A model generated the notes under the pieces. That model was not told where the DNA came from. It did not search any database and saw only the letters and a list, made by a program, of their open reading frames with translations. From contig NZ_CP100445.1 in NCBI RefSeq assembly GCF_024227435.1, forward strand, positions 3,035,369-3,099,368: DNA of 64,000 bases. The letters run 5' to 3'. Numbering within the stretch: the first letter of the stretch is position 1; every line of letters begins with the position of its first letter. Shown here in pieces: positions 25,152-34,118 of the stretch. The stretch is from Natrinema caseinilyticum (GTDB lineage Archaea; Halobacteriota; Halobacteria; Halobacteriales; Natrialbaceae). The translations under genes and the position numbers were made by a program.

Positions 25152-25751
25152 ATGAGTAGAATCACAGCAAGCATGGGGTCCGTCGGGAACTACTCCCTCG
25201 AGAGCGAATGGCGGCCCCTCGCTCTTTCGGGAGCGGTTATCGGTCTCATCGGGATCCTCGCGATGGCTTTCCCCCTCGTGACGGGACTGTCCGTATCGCT
25301 CGCGATCGGCGCGTTGCTCGTCGTCGGCGGAATCGTCCACGGCGTTCACGCGTTCACCGTTCGCGGCTGGCGCGGATCGGCCTGGCAAGCGTCCCTCGCG
25401 ATCGTCTCGGTCGTCGCCGGCCTCGCCGTTCTCGCGGCGCCCACCGTGGCGCTTCTCACCCTGACGCTGGCGCTCGTGGCTTACTTCGCCGTCGACGGCG
25501 TGGCAGAACTGGCGACCGCAGTGCGGATGGAGAGTTCGTCGGGACGTGCGGTGGTCGCTTTCAGCGGCCTCATCTCGTTCGTCCTCGCCGGCCTCCTCTG
25601 GGTCGGCTTCCCGGCCACCGCCGCCTGGGCGGTCGGCCTGCTCGTGGGCATCAACCTCCTCGTGATCGGCCTCGCGATGGTCACGGTCGCCGTCACCAGC
25701 CGATCCGGCGACGCGACGGCCCCGCCAGCGACCGAACCTCGCAGCGCCTAG
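25152..25751 (+). CDS. HdeD/DUF308-family membrane protein
   Basis: 199 residues with six hydrophobic helices arranged as three hairpins (LALSGAVIGLIGILAMAFPLV; LSVSLAIGALLVVGGIVHG; ASLAIVSVVAGLAVLAA; LLTLTLALVAYFAVDGVAEL; AVVAFSGLISFVLAGLLWVG; AAWAVGLLVGINLLVIGLAMV). The repeated 'G-x-x-hP' and 'hG-x-x-E/H-G' spacing is that of DUF308/HdeD proteins, linked in bacteria to acid stress. Its role in haloarchaea is unknown. The start is followed by a second Met at codon 8. Confidence 0.88.
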   Translation: MSRITASMGSVGNYSLESEWRPLALSGAVIGLIGILAMAFPLVTGLSVSLAIGALLVVGGIVHGVHAFTVRGWRGSAWQASLAIVSVVAGLAVLAAPTVALLTLTLALVAYFAVDGVAELATAVRMESSSGRAVVAFSGLISFVLAGLLWVGFPATAAWAVGLLVGINLLVIGLAMVTVAVTSRSGDATAPPATEPRSA

Positions 25752-25914
25752 TCCTCTTTTGGTGTCCGCCGGAACGCGGTCCGCCCTCGAGCGGCCGGGC
25801 TGAACGGCGGGAGACGGTCTCGACGGTGACGGACCGACCGACGAGACGCGGATTCGACGGTGCCGAGAAGCGCAGACCGAGCGGTTATTCACCGTCTTCT
25901 CCCAAACGGCCGGT
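25752..25914. other. Short intergenic region
   Basis: No gene; GGTTATTCACC at about 25882-25892 may be the TATA region of the next gene, about 25-30 bases before its GTG start. Confidence 0.35.
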
Positions 25915-26934
25915 GTGAACCTCTCGATCGTCGATCTCGCGCCGGTTCCGGACGGTGGGACAGCGACTGAGGCGTACGAAAATACGGTCGAACTGGCCCG
26001 AACGGCCGAGAAACTCGGATACTCGCGGTTCTGGGTGGCCGAGCACCACGGGATGGCAGATTCGATCGCGAGTACGACCCCGGAAACCCTGATCGCGTAT
26101 CTCGCGGCCGAAACGGACGACATCCGGCTCGGTTCCGGGACGGTCCTGCTCAACCACTACCAGCCGTTCAAGGTGGCGGAGACGTTCGCCGGCCTCGACG
26201 CGCTGGCACCGGGTCGCGTCGACCTCGGGCTCGGTCGGGCGACCGGAATTCCGGCGGCGGATCGCGCCCTGGGAACCAGACGACGAAAAGAGAACCCCGA
26301 CGAAGACCACGCCGAGAAGATCGACGCGACGGTCACCCACCTCTCCGACGGGTTTCCGGACGGCCACCCGTACGCCGAGTTACAACTACCGCGCTCCGCC
26401 GACGACGTCCCCGAGGTGTGGGTCCTCGGCTCGAGCCCCTCGAGCGCCGAAATCGCCGGTTCGCTCGGGCTCCGGTACTGTTTTGCCGGGTTCATCCGGC
26501 CGAATCTCGCCGAACGCGCGTTCGAAACGTACCGGGATGCCTTCGACCCCTCGTCGGTCGGCGCGGGGCCGGACGAGCCCGAGGGAATGCTCGCCACGAA
26601 CGTCGCCTGCGCCGAGACCGACGGCGACGCTGCGCGACTTCGGGCGACCGCGGAAGCGACCTACGAGCGGCTGCGACGCGGCGACGTCGGCCGACCCTCG
26701 ACCGTCGAGGACGCGATCGACGAACTCGGCGGCGTCCCGGAGCCGACGCCGAATCCGCTTCCGGACGGCGACTGGCCGCGCTCGATTTCGGGGAGTCCCG
26801 AAACGGTCGCGGACCTGCTCGAGCAGTTGACAGATCGTGTCGGCGTCGACGACGTGATCGTCCAGAATATCATCGCCGACCACGACGACGTGCTTCGGTC
26901 TCACGAGCTCATCGCCGACGGGTTCGGCCGCTGA
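25915..26934 (+). CDS. LLM-class flavin-dependent oxidoreductase
   Basis: 339 residues, luciferase-like monooxygenase group: N-terminal NLSIVDLAPVPDGGTATEAY, FWVAEHHGM (conserved His-His), IRLGSGTVLLNHYQP, RVDLGLGRATG, and VWVLGSSPSSAEIAG. This matches the bacterial-luciferase-like YhbW/group 1 family using FMN or F420. Starts with GTG; no better ATG is near. Substrate unknown. Confidence 0.92.
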   Translation: MNLSIVDLAPVPDGGTATEAYENTVELARTAEKLGYSRFWVAEHHGMADSIASTTPETLIAYLAAETDDIRLGSGTVLLNHYQPFKVAETFAGLDALAPGRVDLGLGRATGIPAADRALGTRRRKENPDEDHAEKIDATVTHLSDGFPDGHPYAELQLPRSADDVPEVWVLGSSPSSAEIAGSLGLRYCFAGFIRPNLAERAFETYRDAFDPSSVGAGPDEPEGMLATNVACAETDGDAARLRATAEATYERLRRGDVGRPSTVEDAIDELGGVPEPTPNPLPDGDWPRSISGSPETVADLLEQLTDRVGVDDVIVQNIIADHDDVLRSHELIADGFGR

Positions 26935-26985
26935 ACCGGTTCGTGGTCCGCGTTCTGCGTTCCGTATTCCGAAAATCCGATCCGA

Positions 26986-28680
26986 CTACTGCTCCCCCAG
27001 CACCGAATCGAAGAACTTCCGCTCGGCCGTCCGGAGGTGCTGGTTGAACGTCGCCGGCGCGATGCCGAGTCGGTCGGCGATTTCCTCGCCCGTACTCCCG
27101 CGGGGCCAGTCGAAGTACCCTGCGAAGTAGGCCGTCTCGAGGGCAGCTCGCTGCTTATCGGTCAGTTCTTCCTCGAGAACGGACGGCGAGCCGGAGTCGC
27201 CGCGCTCGCGCCGTTCGGTCGTGCGCTGGGCGAGGTAGGTGACGTCGTCGCGTCTCGCCTTGATCAACTCGATCATCCGGCGGGTGTCCCGACCGCGCGG
27301 GAGTTCGACGACGAATCGGAACTCGCCGTCGTCGATCCTCGCCGACGCGACGTGGCCGCCGTGGGTGGCGATCGTCTCGAACAGCGAGACGGCCGCGGGT
27401 GCCACGAGTTCGAATTCGAAGTCGTCGCGTCGCGTCGCGAGGAATCGGACGTCGTCGAGGCCGTCGGTCCGCTCGACGACCTCGCGAAACGCGTCCTGTG
27501 AGACGCCGCGTGCCGATCCGTAGGCCAGCAGCGTCTCGTCGCCGCCGACCAGTTGCTCGAATTCGATCGTACACGACTCTGCCGCCGAGAGGTCGACCAG
27601 CGGTTCCGCCATGGCATCGACGCGAAACTCGAGTTCGATGACGGCGTCGCTGACCAGGGCGTCCTTGCGTTCGATCGCCGTGATCGCGTGGGCGATGACG
27701 TCGCCGATGCGGGCGAGAACGCCGGTTTCCGGCCCTGCGAACGCCCGCGGCGAGGACGAGTACACGCCCAACACGCCGTAGACGAGGTCTTCGTGGATGA
27801 TCGGAACCGCAGCCGACGACTGATAGTCGCGGGCGCGCGCCGCCTCCCGCCACGGCTCGAATTCGGGAGCGGTTTCGACGTCGTTCAGGACCTGGACCTG
27901 GCCGGTCCGGATCGCCGTTCCGGCCGGTCCCCGACCGCTGTCGTCGTTCTCGTCGACGGTGATCTCGATTTCGTCGAGGTACCCCTCCTCGACGCCAGCC
28001 GCCGCCTTCGGAACGACGCTGTCGCTCCCCGGATTGACCCCGCCGATCCAGGCGAATCGGTAGGCGTCGGATTCGGCGAGCCGATCGCAGACCCGCTGTT
28101 CGAGTTCCGCCCGCGTTTCGGTCGTGATCACCGCGTGCGTGATGTCGTGGCCGATCCGGTTGAGTCGATTGAGCGCCTCGAGTTGCTCGCGCTGCTGGCG
28201 GCGCTCGCGCTGCTGGGTGGCGCGTTCGATGGCGTGGTGGATCGTCCGTACCAGCAGTTCGCTCGTCACCTCGTCTTTGACGAGGAAGTCCTGGGCACCG
28301 CGCTGGAGCGCTTTGACGCCGACTTGCTGATCACGGACGCCGGTCAGGACCACGATGGGCGTCTCCGCCGTTTCCGCGTCGACCCTCTCGAGCGTTTTGA
28401 GCCCCTCACTGTCGGGGAGGTTCAGATCGAGGAGGACGATGTCGACCGGCTCGGATTCGGCCGCCGCGAGCCCGTCCTCGAGGCGGTTCTCCCGAAATAT
28501 TGCCGGCGGCTGGCTAACGTCTTCTGCGGGCTGGACCCGCTGGACGAGTTCCTCTGTATCCCGAAGCATCTCCTGGATCAACCGAGCGTCGCCGGGATTG
28601 TCTTCGATCAGGAGGATCCGAAGCGCGTCGACCGACGTCGCGTCCTCTTCGCCGGTCGGTTGCGTGTCGGTCTCGCTCAC
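26986..28680 (-). CDS. Response regulator: REC-GAF-bacterio-opsin-activator-HTH_10
   Basis: 564 residues. Domains in order: REC (about 20-155) with acidic pocket LLIEDNPGD, phospho-acceptor Asp in VLLDLNLPDS, Thr in VVLTGVRD and Lys in FLVKDE; a coiled linker; GAF (about 180-330, RVCDRLAESDAYRFAWIGG ... VLGVYSSSPRAF); bacterio-opsin activator region (about 335-490); HTH_10 (about 500-560, LTDKQRAALETAYFAGYFDWPR ... GIAPATFNQHLRTAE). A transcriptional output protein of a phosphorelay. Its start overlaps the end of the preceding REC gene (ATGA), implying translational coupling. Confidence 0.93.
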   Translation of the reverse strand: MSETDTQPTGEEDATSVDALRILLIEDNPGDARLIQEMLRDTEELVQRVQPAEDVSQPPAIFRENRLEDGLAAAESEPVDIVLLDLNLPDSEGLKTLERVDAETAETPIVVLTGVRDQQVGVKALQRGAQDFLVKDEVTSELLVRTIHHAIERATQQRERRQQREQLEALNRLNRIGHDITHAVITTETRAELEQRVCDRLAESDAYRFAWIGGVNPGSDSVVPKAAAGVEEGYLDEIEITVDENDDSGRGPAGTAIRTGQVQVLNDVETAPEFEPWREAARARDYQSSAAVPIIHEDLVYGVLGVYSSSPRAFAGPETGVLARIGDVIAHAITAIERKDALVSDAVIELEFRVDAMAEPLVDLSAAESCTIEFEQLVGGDETLLAYGSARGVSQDAFREVVERTDGLDDVRFLATRRDDFEFELVAPAAVSLFETIATHGGHVASARIDDGEFRFVVELPRGRDTRRMIELIKARRDDVTYLAQRTTERRERGDSGSPSVLEEELTDKQRAALETAYFAGYFDWPRGSTGEEIADRLGIAPATFNQHLRTAERKFFDSVLGEQ

Positions 28681-29141
28681 GAATTATCGACCTCCGGCGG
28701 GAGCCGAACGACCGAAAACCAGAACTTCTCGAAGGCGCGTACGGTCTCGATGAACTCGTCTGGATCGACCGGCTTCGTGAGGTAGGCGTTGGCGTGGAGT
28801 TCGTAGGACTTGACGACGTCTTCTTCCGCCCGCGAACTCGTCAGGATGATCACGGGGATCGGTCGAAGCGACGGGTCGTCTTTGAGTTCCTCGAGGACGT
28901 CTTCGCCGTCCTTGCCCGGGAGGTTGAGATCCAACAGGATGAGGTCCGGGTGCGGCGCGTCGCGGTAGTCGTTGCGCCCGGAGAGAAAGTCGAGCGCCTC
29001 GGCACCGTTGGAAACGACGTGCAGATCATTTTCGATACGGCCCTGTTTGAACGCCTCCTTCGTCAGGCGGACGTCGCCGGGGTTGTCCTCGACTAACAGG
29101 ATCTGTGCCGGCTCGGGCCGAAAGGGTCCCGTGTCAGTCAT
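28677..29141 (-). CDS. Single-domain response regulator (Rcp1/CheY-like)
   Basis: 154 residues with one receiver domain: ILLVEDNPGDVRLTKEAF, phospho-acceptor Asp in LILLDLNLPGKDGEDVL, Thr/Ser in VIILTSSRAEED, Lys in AYLTKPVDPDEFI, and a C-terminal helix FEKFWFSVVRLP. This is the Rcp1 type common in haloarchaea, acting as a phosphate relay to or from hybrid kinases. Overlaps the downstream REC-GAF-HTH gene by 4 bases. No full histidine kinase lies beside it. Confidence 0.93.
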   Translation of the reverse strand: MTDTGPFRPEPAQILLVEDNPGDVRLTKEAFKQGRIENDLHVVSNGAEALDFLSGRNDYRDAPHPDLILLDLNLPGKDGEDVLEELKDDPSLRPIPVIILTSSRAEEDVVKSYELHANAYLTKPVDPDEFIETVRAFEKFWFSVVRLPPEVDNS

Positions 29142-29523
29142 CGGTCGTCGAGTCCCCGTCTCGGTCGGTCCGGTCTCGAGACGTCGATTCCGGTGGTTCG
29201 GGGTCGGCGCCGTGACAGTGGAATCGATCGAACGCGCTGGAGACTCGACCCGAACGGTTCGGAGGCGGCGCCCCGCGAGAGCGCGCCGGCGTCGGCCTCC
29301 GCGATCCCCGCTTCGCGGTCGGACGGCTCGAGCATCCGTCGGTCGAATGCCGCGGTGGCCGTCCGACGTCGGCCGGGAGAGCGGAGCGGCCCTGACAAAT
29401 CCGAGGGTGTCATCGTTCGGTTCAAACGGCCGCGAGCCGTGTAAACCTGGCGCCGATCTTCGATCGAAGCTGACCGTTCGTTCGGCGTGATACTCGCAGT
29501 TGCGAGACGATCGGTCCCGCCCC
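29142..29523. other. Intergenic region, about 380 bp, no gene recognised
   Basis: Upstream of the response-regulator pair and downstream of polB2. The frames present give Arg/Pro/Ser-rich products without family features. I looked here for the missing kinase N-box or G-box motifs and did not find them. Confidence 0.45.
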
Positions 29524-31767
29524 TCAGTCGGTGAACGTCGACAGTCGGACCGTCCGGCCGTCGCGCAACGAACGCTGGATTCGGGAGCGGTCCCAGCCGA
29601 GCGGCGAAACGACGCTCTCGCATGCCCGCACGAGCAGCGTCGCGTAGTAGTCGGCGTCGTATGCGCGAGGCTCCTCGAGCGCGAGCCGGACGCGCTCGGG
29701 GCCGCGGGCGTCGTCGTCGCGGACGACGTACTCGACCGATTGGCCGGGATGGCGATCGATTCCCCGGCGCTCGTACCGCCGGAGCGCCGCGACGGTGTGG
29801 GTCCGCTGGCTGTAGTCGGCGAGGCGCCGCGAGACGCGTTTCGTAACCGTGAGGTCGGCGGGATCGACGTCGCCGGCCCGAAGCTCGCGCAGCCGTCGGC
29901 CGAGGACATCACAGACTGCCTCGGGATCGCGCTCGCGGTCGAGCGCCTCGACGAACGCGCGCTGGCTGTCCGCCACGAACGACGGCGTACTCCGCTGGCG
30001 AACCTCGATCCCCCGGAACTTGTACTCGCCGCCCGTGCGCTTGCCGAAATACCTGGTGAGCGCACCCGCAGACGCGCCCCCGCCGGCACGACCGCCGCCG
30101 GAACCGCGGTGTCCACTCCGGTCAGCGCGTCCGCCGGAACCGCCGCGGTCGACCGAACCGCCGCTCCCGATCGAGTCGCGCAACGGGACGAAACACACCC
30201 ACTCGTAGCTGCCGTCGTGCTCGAGCGGAATCCCCACGGTCGCGGAGATGTCGGCGGTCACGGCCGCGAGCGGTTCCGGCTCGTCGACTCGCGGCGTCAC
30301 CCAGAGGCTGTCGACGATGCCGTGGACGATCCGCCAGCCCGCCTCCTCGAGGCGCCGTTTGGCCGCCAGGGCTATCTCCCGGGCGTACGCGTTGATCGCC
30401 TCGTGGCACTCGATTCGACCGAACTTGGCGTTTCGGTACCCCTGATAGCCGAAACAGGAGACGAGGACCCACTTGATCGCGCCCGATTCGGCGCGAAGTC
30501 GGGCGGCCTCGTCGTCGGGCGGATCGTCGTCGAGTCGTCGCTTGATCGCGGCCCGATCCGTGATCAGCGACTCGAGGACCGCGGGGAGAAAGCCGTCGTC
30601 CTCGCAGATCTCGTAGCCGAGGTCGGGAACGGGAGTCGTTCCGGTGTGATCGATATCGCCGACGTCGCAGTCGCACCCGACCGTCTCCGGACTGACGTTG
30701 TGCTCGCAGATGATCCGCGGATACAGCGAGGCGAAGTCGATCTCGTGGACGTCCTCGTGGAAACCGACCTCGGGCGAGAAGGTGAACCCGCCGCGGTCGG
30801 CCGCGTGGAGCGTCTCGACGTCGGTGAACCGCTCCGGTTCCCACTTGTTCCACGGGGCGAGGACCGCCCGCCGCCGACGGGCGAGCCGGATCTGTCTCGA
30901 GGTCAACAGCGTACCGATGCTCCCCCAGGCGGCTTCCTGCAGCGGCCGGCCCGTTCGCTCGACCATGTAGCGAATCCCCGCCAGTCCCGACTGGTGCCAG
31001 AGGAAGCTGTTCGAGGTGTCGATAATCGCCCGACCCGGGACGCGGTATCGCGCGGGCGAGTGGCCCACCTGCCCGTAGCTCGCGTACGTGTTCTCGCTCG
31101 CCAGTTTCGTCAGCCCCGGCCGGCGGCCGAGGTGGAACTCGAGGCCGAGCGCCTCGGCCCGGCGCTCGAGTTCCGGCACCAGTTCGGCGTGGCTCACCAC
31201 GAGGACGTCCGGATCCCGCCGCTCGAGGCGGCGCCGAAGCGTCCGGAGGACGTGCGGTTCGTCACCCCCGACGGGCTCGCCGTCGAGTTCCAACACCGAG
31301 ACGTCGCCGTCGGCCAGCGCGGCCTCGTCGAGTGCGAGCCGGAGCTGTCGCAGATCGCGGGTCGGCGTCGGATCGCGGTCCCGATCGAGGCAGTATCGAA
31401 ACCCCGGCGCGAGGTCCACGTCGAACAGCCGGAACGTACCGGGAGCGTGCGCGTCGCGCTCGTGGACGCCCCGAATCTCACGAGCCAGCGTCCGGATCTC
31501 GTCGACGCGCTCGAGATCGGCCCGCAGGACGCGGCTTCGCTCGCCCGCGTGAGCCTCGTGGAGACTCGTCGCCCACCGCTCGGTTCGGGCCGCGGCGACC
31601 TTCGGATCGGCCTCGAGTCGCTCCCGGAGGCCGGCGAGTGCACCGTCGGGGCCGGCGACGAACAGCGACGGCGCGTAGTCCGCGACGGCCGTCGGCTCGG
31701 CTCCCTCCTCGGTCAGGGTCCACTCCCGTACGGTTCCGTCCTCGAACTCGAACGTGTAGGGGCTCAT
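29524..31767 (-). CDS. polB2: Family B DNA polymerase, PolB2 type
   Basis: 747 residues. Polymerase motif A EIDFASLYPRII (about 340-350) keeps the catalytic Asp; motif B region IKWVLVSCFGYQGYRNAKF (about 430-448); motif C reads HGIVDSLWV (about 480) where replicative enzymes have YGDTDS, so the second Asp is kept and the first is lost. The N-terminal exonuclease motifs are degenerate (VLELDGEP; SHAELVPELERR). A Gly/Ser/Arg-rich insertion sits at about 530-572. PolB2 enzymes are accessory and their activity is debated. Coupled by ATGA overlap to the next upstream gene; start 31767. Confidence 0.9.
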   Translation of the reverse strand: MSPYTFEFEDGTVREWTLTEEGAEPTAVADYAPSLFVAGPDGALAGLRERLEADPKVAAARTERWATSLHEAHAGERSRVLRADLERVDEIRTLAREIRGVHERDAHAPGTFRLFDVDLAPGFRYCLDRDRDPTPTRDLRQLRLALDEAALADGDVSVLELDGEPVGGDEPHVLRTLRRRLERRDPDVLVVSHAELVPELERRAEALGLEFHLGRRPGLTKLASENTYASYGQVGHSPARYRVPGRAIIDTSNSFLWHQSGLAGIRYMVERTGRPLQEAAWGSIGTLLTSRQIRLARRRRAVLAPWNKWEPERFTDVETLHAADRGGFTFSPEVGFHEDVHEIDFASLYPRIICEHNVSPETVGCDCDVGDIDHTGTTPVPDLGYEICEDDGFLPAVLESLITDRAAIKRRLDDDPPDDEAARLRAESGAIKWVLVSCFGYQGYRNAKFGRIECHEAINAYAREIALAAKRRLEEAGWRIVHGIVDSLWVTPRVDEPEPLAAVTADISATVGIPLEHDGSYEWVCFVPLRDSIGSGGSVDRGGSGGRADRSGHRGSGGGRAGGGASAGALTRYFGKRTGGEYKFRGIEVRQRSTPSFVADSQRAFVEALDRERDPEAVCDVLGRRLRELRAGDVDPADLTVTKRVSRRLADYSQRTHTVAALRRYERRGIDRHPGQSVEYVVRDDDARGPERVRLALEEPRAYDADYYATLLVRACESVVSPLGWDRSRIQRSLRDGRTVRLSTFTD

Positions 31768-32099
31768 TCGGTGCCGTCCCCGGGGGACCCGTCCGTCCCG
31801 CCAGCGGGCTCGTCTCCACCCTCGGTGGAGTCGATGCAGCCACTGCCTCCCTCGAGCGCAGCGAGTTCGGCGCGGAGCCGACGCAGTTCGACCTCGTGGG
31901 CGAGCAACAGCGACAACACGAGCGCCCGCTCGGGCCGCGGCGGGTTCGCGTACCCCGCCGCGTCGGCGAACTCTCGGGCCCGGTCGAACAGCCGGTCGAA
32001 ATCGTCCTGGTACTCCCGGCGCAGCGCCCGGCGCATCGGCTCCCACTCCGACTCGAGGCGCCGGAGGGCGTCGCGGTACGTCGGGTTCGTTCGGCCCAT
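31764..32099 (-). CDS. Small helical protein of the polB2 operon
   Basis: 111 residues: MGRTNPTYRDALRRLESEW, then a long charged helix region (about 8-85, RRALRREYQDDFDRLFDR, LSLLLAHEVELRRLRAELA) and a disordered Gly/Asp tail. Its last codon overlaps the polB2 start (ATGA) and its start overlaps the stop of the RecA-like gene (TGATG), so the three genes are translationally coupled. Haloarchaeal homologues beside polB2 are expected (a DUF8156-like family, from memory). Function unknown, likely a partner of PolB2. Confidence 0.82.
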   Translation of the reverse strand: MGRTNPTYRDALRRLESEWEPMRRALRREYQDDFDRLFDRAREFADAAGYANPPRPERALVLSLLLAHEVELRRLRAELAALEGGSGCIDSTEGGDEPAGGTDGSPGDGTE

Positions 32100-32800
32100 C
32101 AGCCGCTCACCTCGAGCAGCCCCCGATCGTGGGCGTCGACGACGGAATCGACCGCGTCGACGGCGCCGCAGATGTCGACCCAGTACGGGATCGTCGTCTG
32201 CCACACGGTTCCGTGCCAGTAGCCCGCCGTCGGGCCCGTCGACGCCGCGTCGTCGCCCGCAGCCTCGAGTCGGAGCCCCTCGCGCGTGCGGGTGCAATCG
32301 ATCGTCGTATCGGCGGCGTCGGCGAGCGCGCCGGACGCGGCGTCGTCGCGATCGCTCCCGGCCCGTGCACCGCCGTCGGCGCTCGAGAGCACCACCGGAC
32401 AGTCGAGTATCCGGCCCAGTTCGGACAGGATCTCGAGGCTCGCGGACAGCAGATCCGCGCGCTCCCACGCCGCGAGGTCGTCGTCACGGTAGAGGCTGGC
32501 GACGTTCGGCGCGACGAGAACCGACGTGGTCGGCCCGGCCCGTCGGGCGACCGCTCGGACCAGCGAGTGGTGTTGATAGGCCGTAAACGCCCGCGCAACG
32601 CGCAGGCCCTCGAGGACGCGCGGGCTCGAGGCGCAGTCGTACAGGGCGTGGGTCGAAGCCGCGTTCCGCGCGTCGATCCAGTAGGCCGCTCCGCCATCGC
32701 AGTCGGCGAGCCGATCACAGACCAGCCGGCGGACGATCCCCGACCGCGGCGACGGGACGTTCAGCAGTGTCACTCCGGGCTCGAGTTCGAGTCGGTGCAT
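32099..32800 (-). CDS. RecA/RadA-like fold protein with degenerate nucleotide site (polB2 operon)
   Basis: 233 residues. The strand/helix order resembles a RecA core: LEPGVTLLNVPSPRSG in the place of Walker A (no GKT/S), YWIDARNAAS, TSVLVAPNVASLYRDDDL in the place of Walker B without the Asp, and ILDCPVVLSSADG. So it appears to be an inactivated RecA paralogue. First gene of the operon with the small helical protein and polB2. TTATGC at about 32823-32829 gives a leaderless start at 32800. By analogy to bacterial ImuA it may recruit the polymerase; this is inference. Confidence 0.72.
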   Translation of the reverse strand: MHRLELEPGVTLLNVPSPRSGIVRRLVCDRLADCDGGAAYWIDARNAASTHALYDCASSPRVLEGLRVARAFTAYQHHSLVRAVARRAGPTTSVLVAPNVASLYRDDDLAAWERADLLSASLEILSELGRILDCPVVLSSADGGARAGSDRDDAASGALADAADTTIDCTRTREGLRLEAAGDDAASTGPTAGYWHGTVWQTTIPYWVDICGAVDAVDSVVDAHDRGLLEVSG

Positions 32801-32840
32801 ACGTGATGGCTAACGCGAACGCGCATAAGCGGCGGAACCC

Positions 32841-32861
32841 GGTTTCCGATACTTCCGAAAC
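32841..32861 (-). promoter_or_regulatory. Upstream element of the polB2 operon, shared with the orc promoter
   Basis: A GGTTTCCGATAC ... TTCCGAAAC element, itself a rough inverted repeat, begins 11 bp beyond the TATA box (32823-32829). The core TTTCCGATAC (32843-32852) recurs at 34128-34137, and the promoter-proximal end reads TCGGAAACCGG here and TCGGAACCGG at the other site. A related GTTTCCGAAAC repeat is at 32925-32935. Confidence 0.5.
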
Positions 32862-33019
32862 TCGGTTAATCGCCCGATTCTGCGGTCGAAGTGCTTCTCG
32901 TGGCCGATTTCGATTACCGATTCCGTTTCCGAAACGCGCGGCGATCGAGGCCGTCTAGACGGGCTGTGATCGGTGACCTGCGACTGGCGAACGGCGACCA
33001 GTGACCACGACCGACCGAA

Positions 33020-34075
33020 TCACCGACGTCCGCCCGTTCCATCGGCGTCGGTGTCGCCACCGTCCTCGTCGTCCTCGTCGACGAGACGGTACGTCCGCCC
33101 GCGGCGCTCGCCGACGGCCTCGATCAGGTCGTAGTGGACCATCTTCGTCAGGTAATTTCGCAGCGTCCTGTTCGTTTTCGGCTCCTCAACCCGCCGCTCG
33201 TACACCTCGTAGAGGTCTCCCGGTTCGATCTCGCCCGCCTCCGCGATCACGTCGTACAGCACCCGCTGGTGTTCGATCAGTCCTTCGACGGTCTTCCGGC
33301 GGATCGCCGTTCGAGCGTCCGGGATCGCCGCCTCGAGCGTCCCGGCGGTGATCGATCCCAGCCCCTGGCGCTCCGCGCGGTGGGCGGCCGACCGGAGGAT
33401 GCCGATACCGACGCGAGCGTCGCCCGACGCCGCGTCGGCGATCGTTCGCAGCTGTGCGTCGGTCACGACGTCCGGCTCGAGGGCTTTTTCGGCCCGTTTC
33501 GCGAGGATCGCCGCGAGTTCGTCGGTGCCGTAGCGGTCGAACCGAACGCGCGTTCCGGCGTGGAACCGCGAGCGCACGCGATCGTCGAAGCTCGCGAACA
33601 GTTCTTCCTCGCGATTGGCGATCAACACGGGCGAAACGTGGGGCAAGCGGTGGAGGTCGTACAGCGCACTCGTCTCCTCCAGCTGGTCGACCTCGTCCAG
33701 AATAACGACGATCGACCCATCGTCCGCTCGGGAGAGCCGATCGAACAGTTCGTCTTTCGGCGTGGATCGGTGGACGTCGACCGCGCGGTCGACCGACTCG
33801 AGGAGGCTGTACAGCACCCGAAAGCGCGTGTACTCCTGCCAGCAGTTGACGTACGCGACCCGCACCGTCGGCTCCTGTTCGCGCAACTGCGCGAGCGTGT
33901 AGCGAGCGATACAGGTCTTGCCGACGCCCGTCGGCCCGAACAGGAAAGCGGGGTCCGGCCGCCCGTCGTACAACAGCGGCTCGAGGGCTTCAGAGAGGAG
34001 GTTCACCTCGTCGTGGCGGTGGACCACCTCGCTCGGCACGAAATCCTCGCGCAGGACGCGACCGTCGACGATCAC
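33020..34075 (-). CDS. Orc1/Cdc6-family AAA+ protein
   Basis: 351 residues. AAA+ features: Walker A GPTGVGKTCIARY (about 47-59), Walker B VVILDEVDQL (about 120-130), sensor 1 VLIANREEE, sensor 2 region SGDARVGIGILRSAA, and a C-terminal winged helix (LIEHQRVLYDVIAEAG ... RTLRNYLTKMVHYDLIEAVG). Haloarchaea carry many Orc paralogues; those not beside origin repeats may act as regulators. GTG start at 34075 with a TTTAAG box 29 bases upstream. Ends in a disordered Asp/Gly tail. Confidence 0.9.
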   Translation of the reverse strand: MIVDGRVLREDFVPSEVVHRHDEVNLLSEALEPLLYDGRPDPAFLFGPTGVGKTCIARYTLAQLREQEPTVRVAYVNCWQEYTRFRVLYSLLESVDRAVDVHRSTPKDELFDRLSRADDGSIVVILDEVDQLEETSALYDLHRLPHVSPVLIANREEELFASFDDRVRSRFHAGTRVRFDRYGTDELAAILAKRAEKALEPDVVTDAQLRTIADAASGDARVGIGILRSAAHRAERQGLGSITAGTLEAAIPDARTAIRRKTVEGLIEHQRVLYDVIAEAGEIEPGDLYEVYERRVEEPKTNRTLRNYLTKMVHYDLIEAVGERRGRTYRLVDEDDEDGGDTDADGTGGRR

Positions 34076-34118
34076 ACCGGACCGGTTCGGTCTCGAGGGT
34101 CTTAAACGACGCCGGGCC

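Noticed and set aside
29142-29523. A remnant histidine kinase beside the response regulators
   Set aside because: Searched all frames by eye for N-box and G-box motifs; none found.
29500-32586. A 1028-codon plus-strand frame
   Set aside because: Antisense to polB2 and its operon partners, which have clear motifs and coupled start/stop overlaps.
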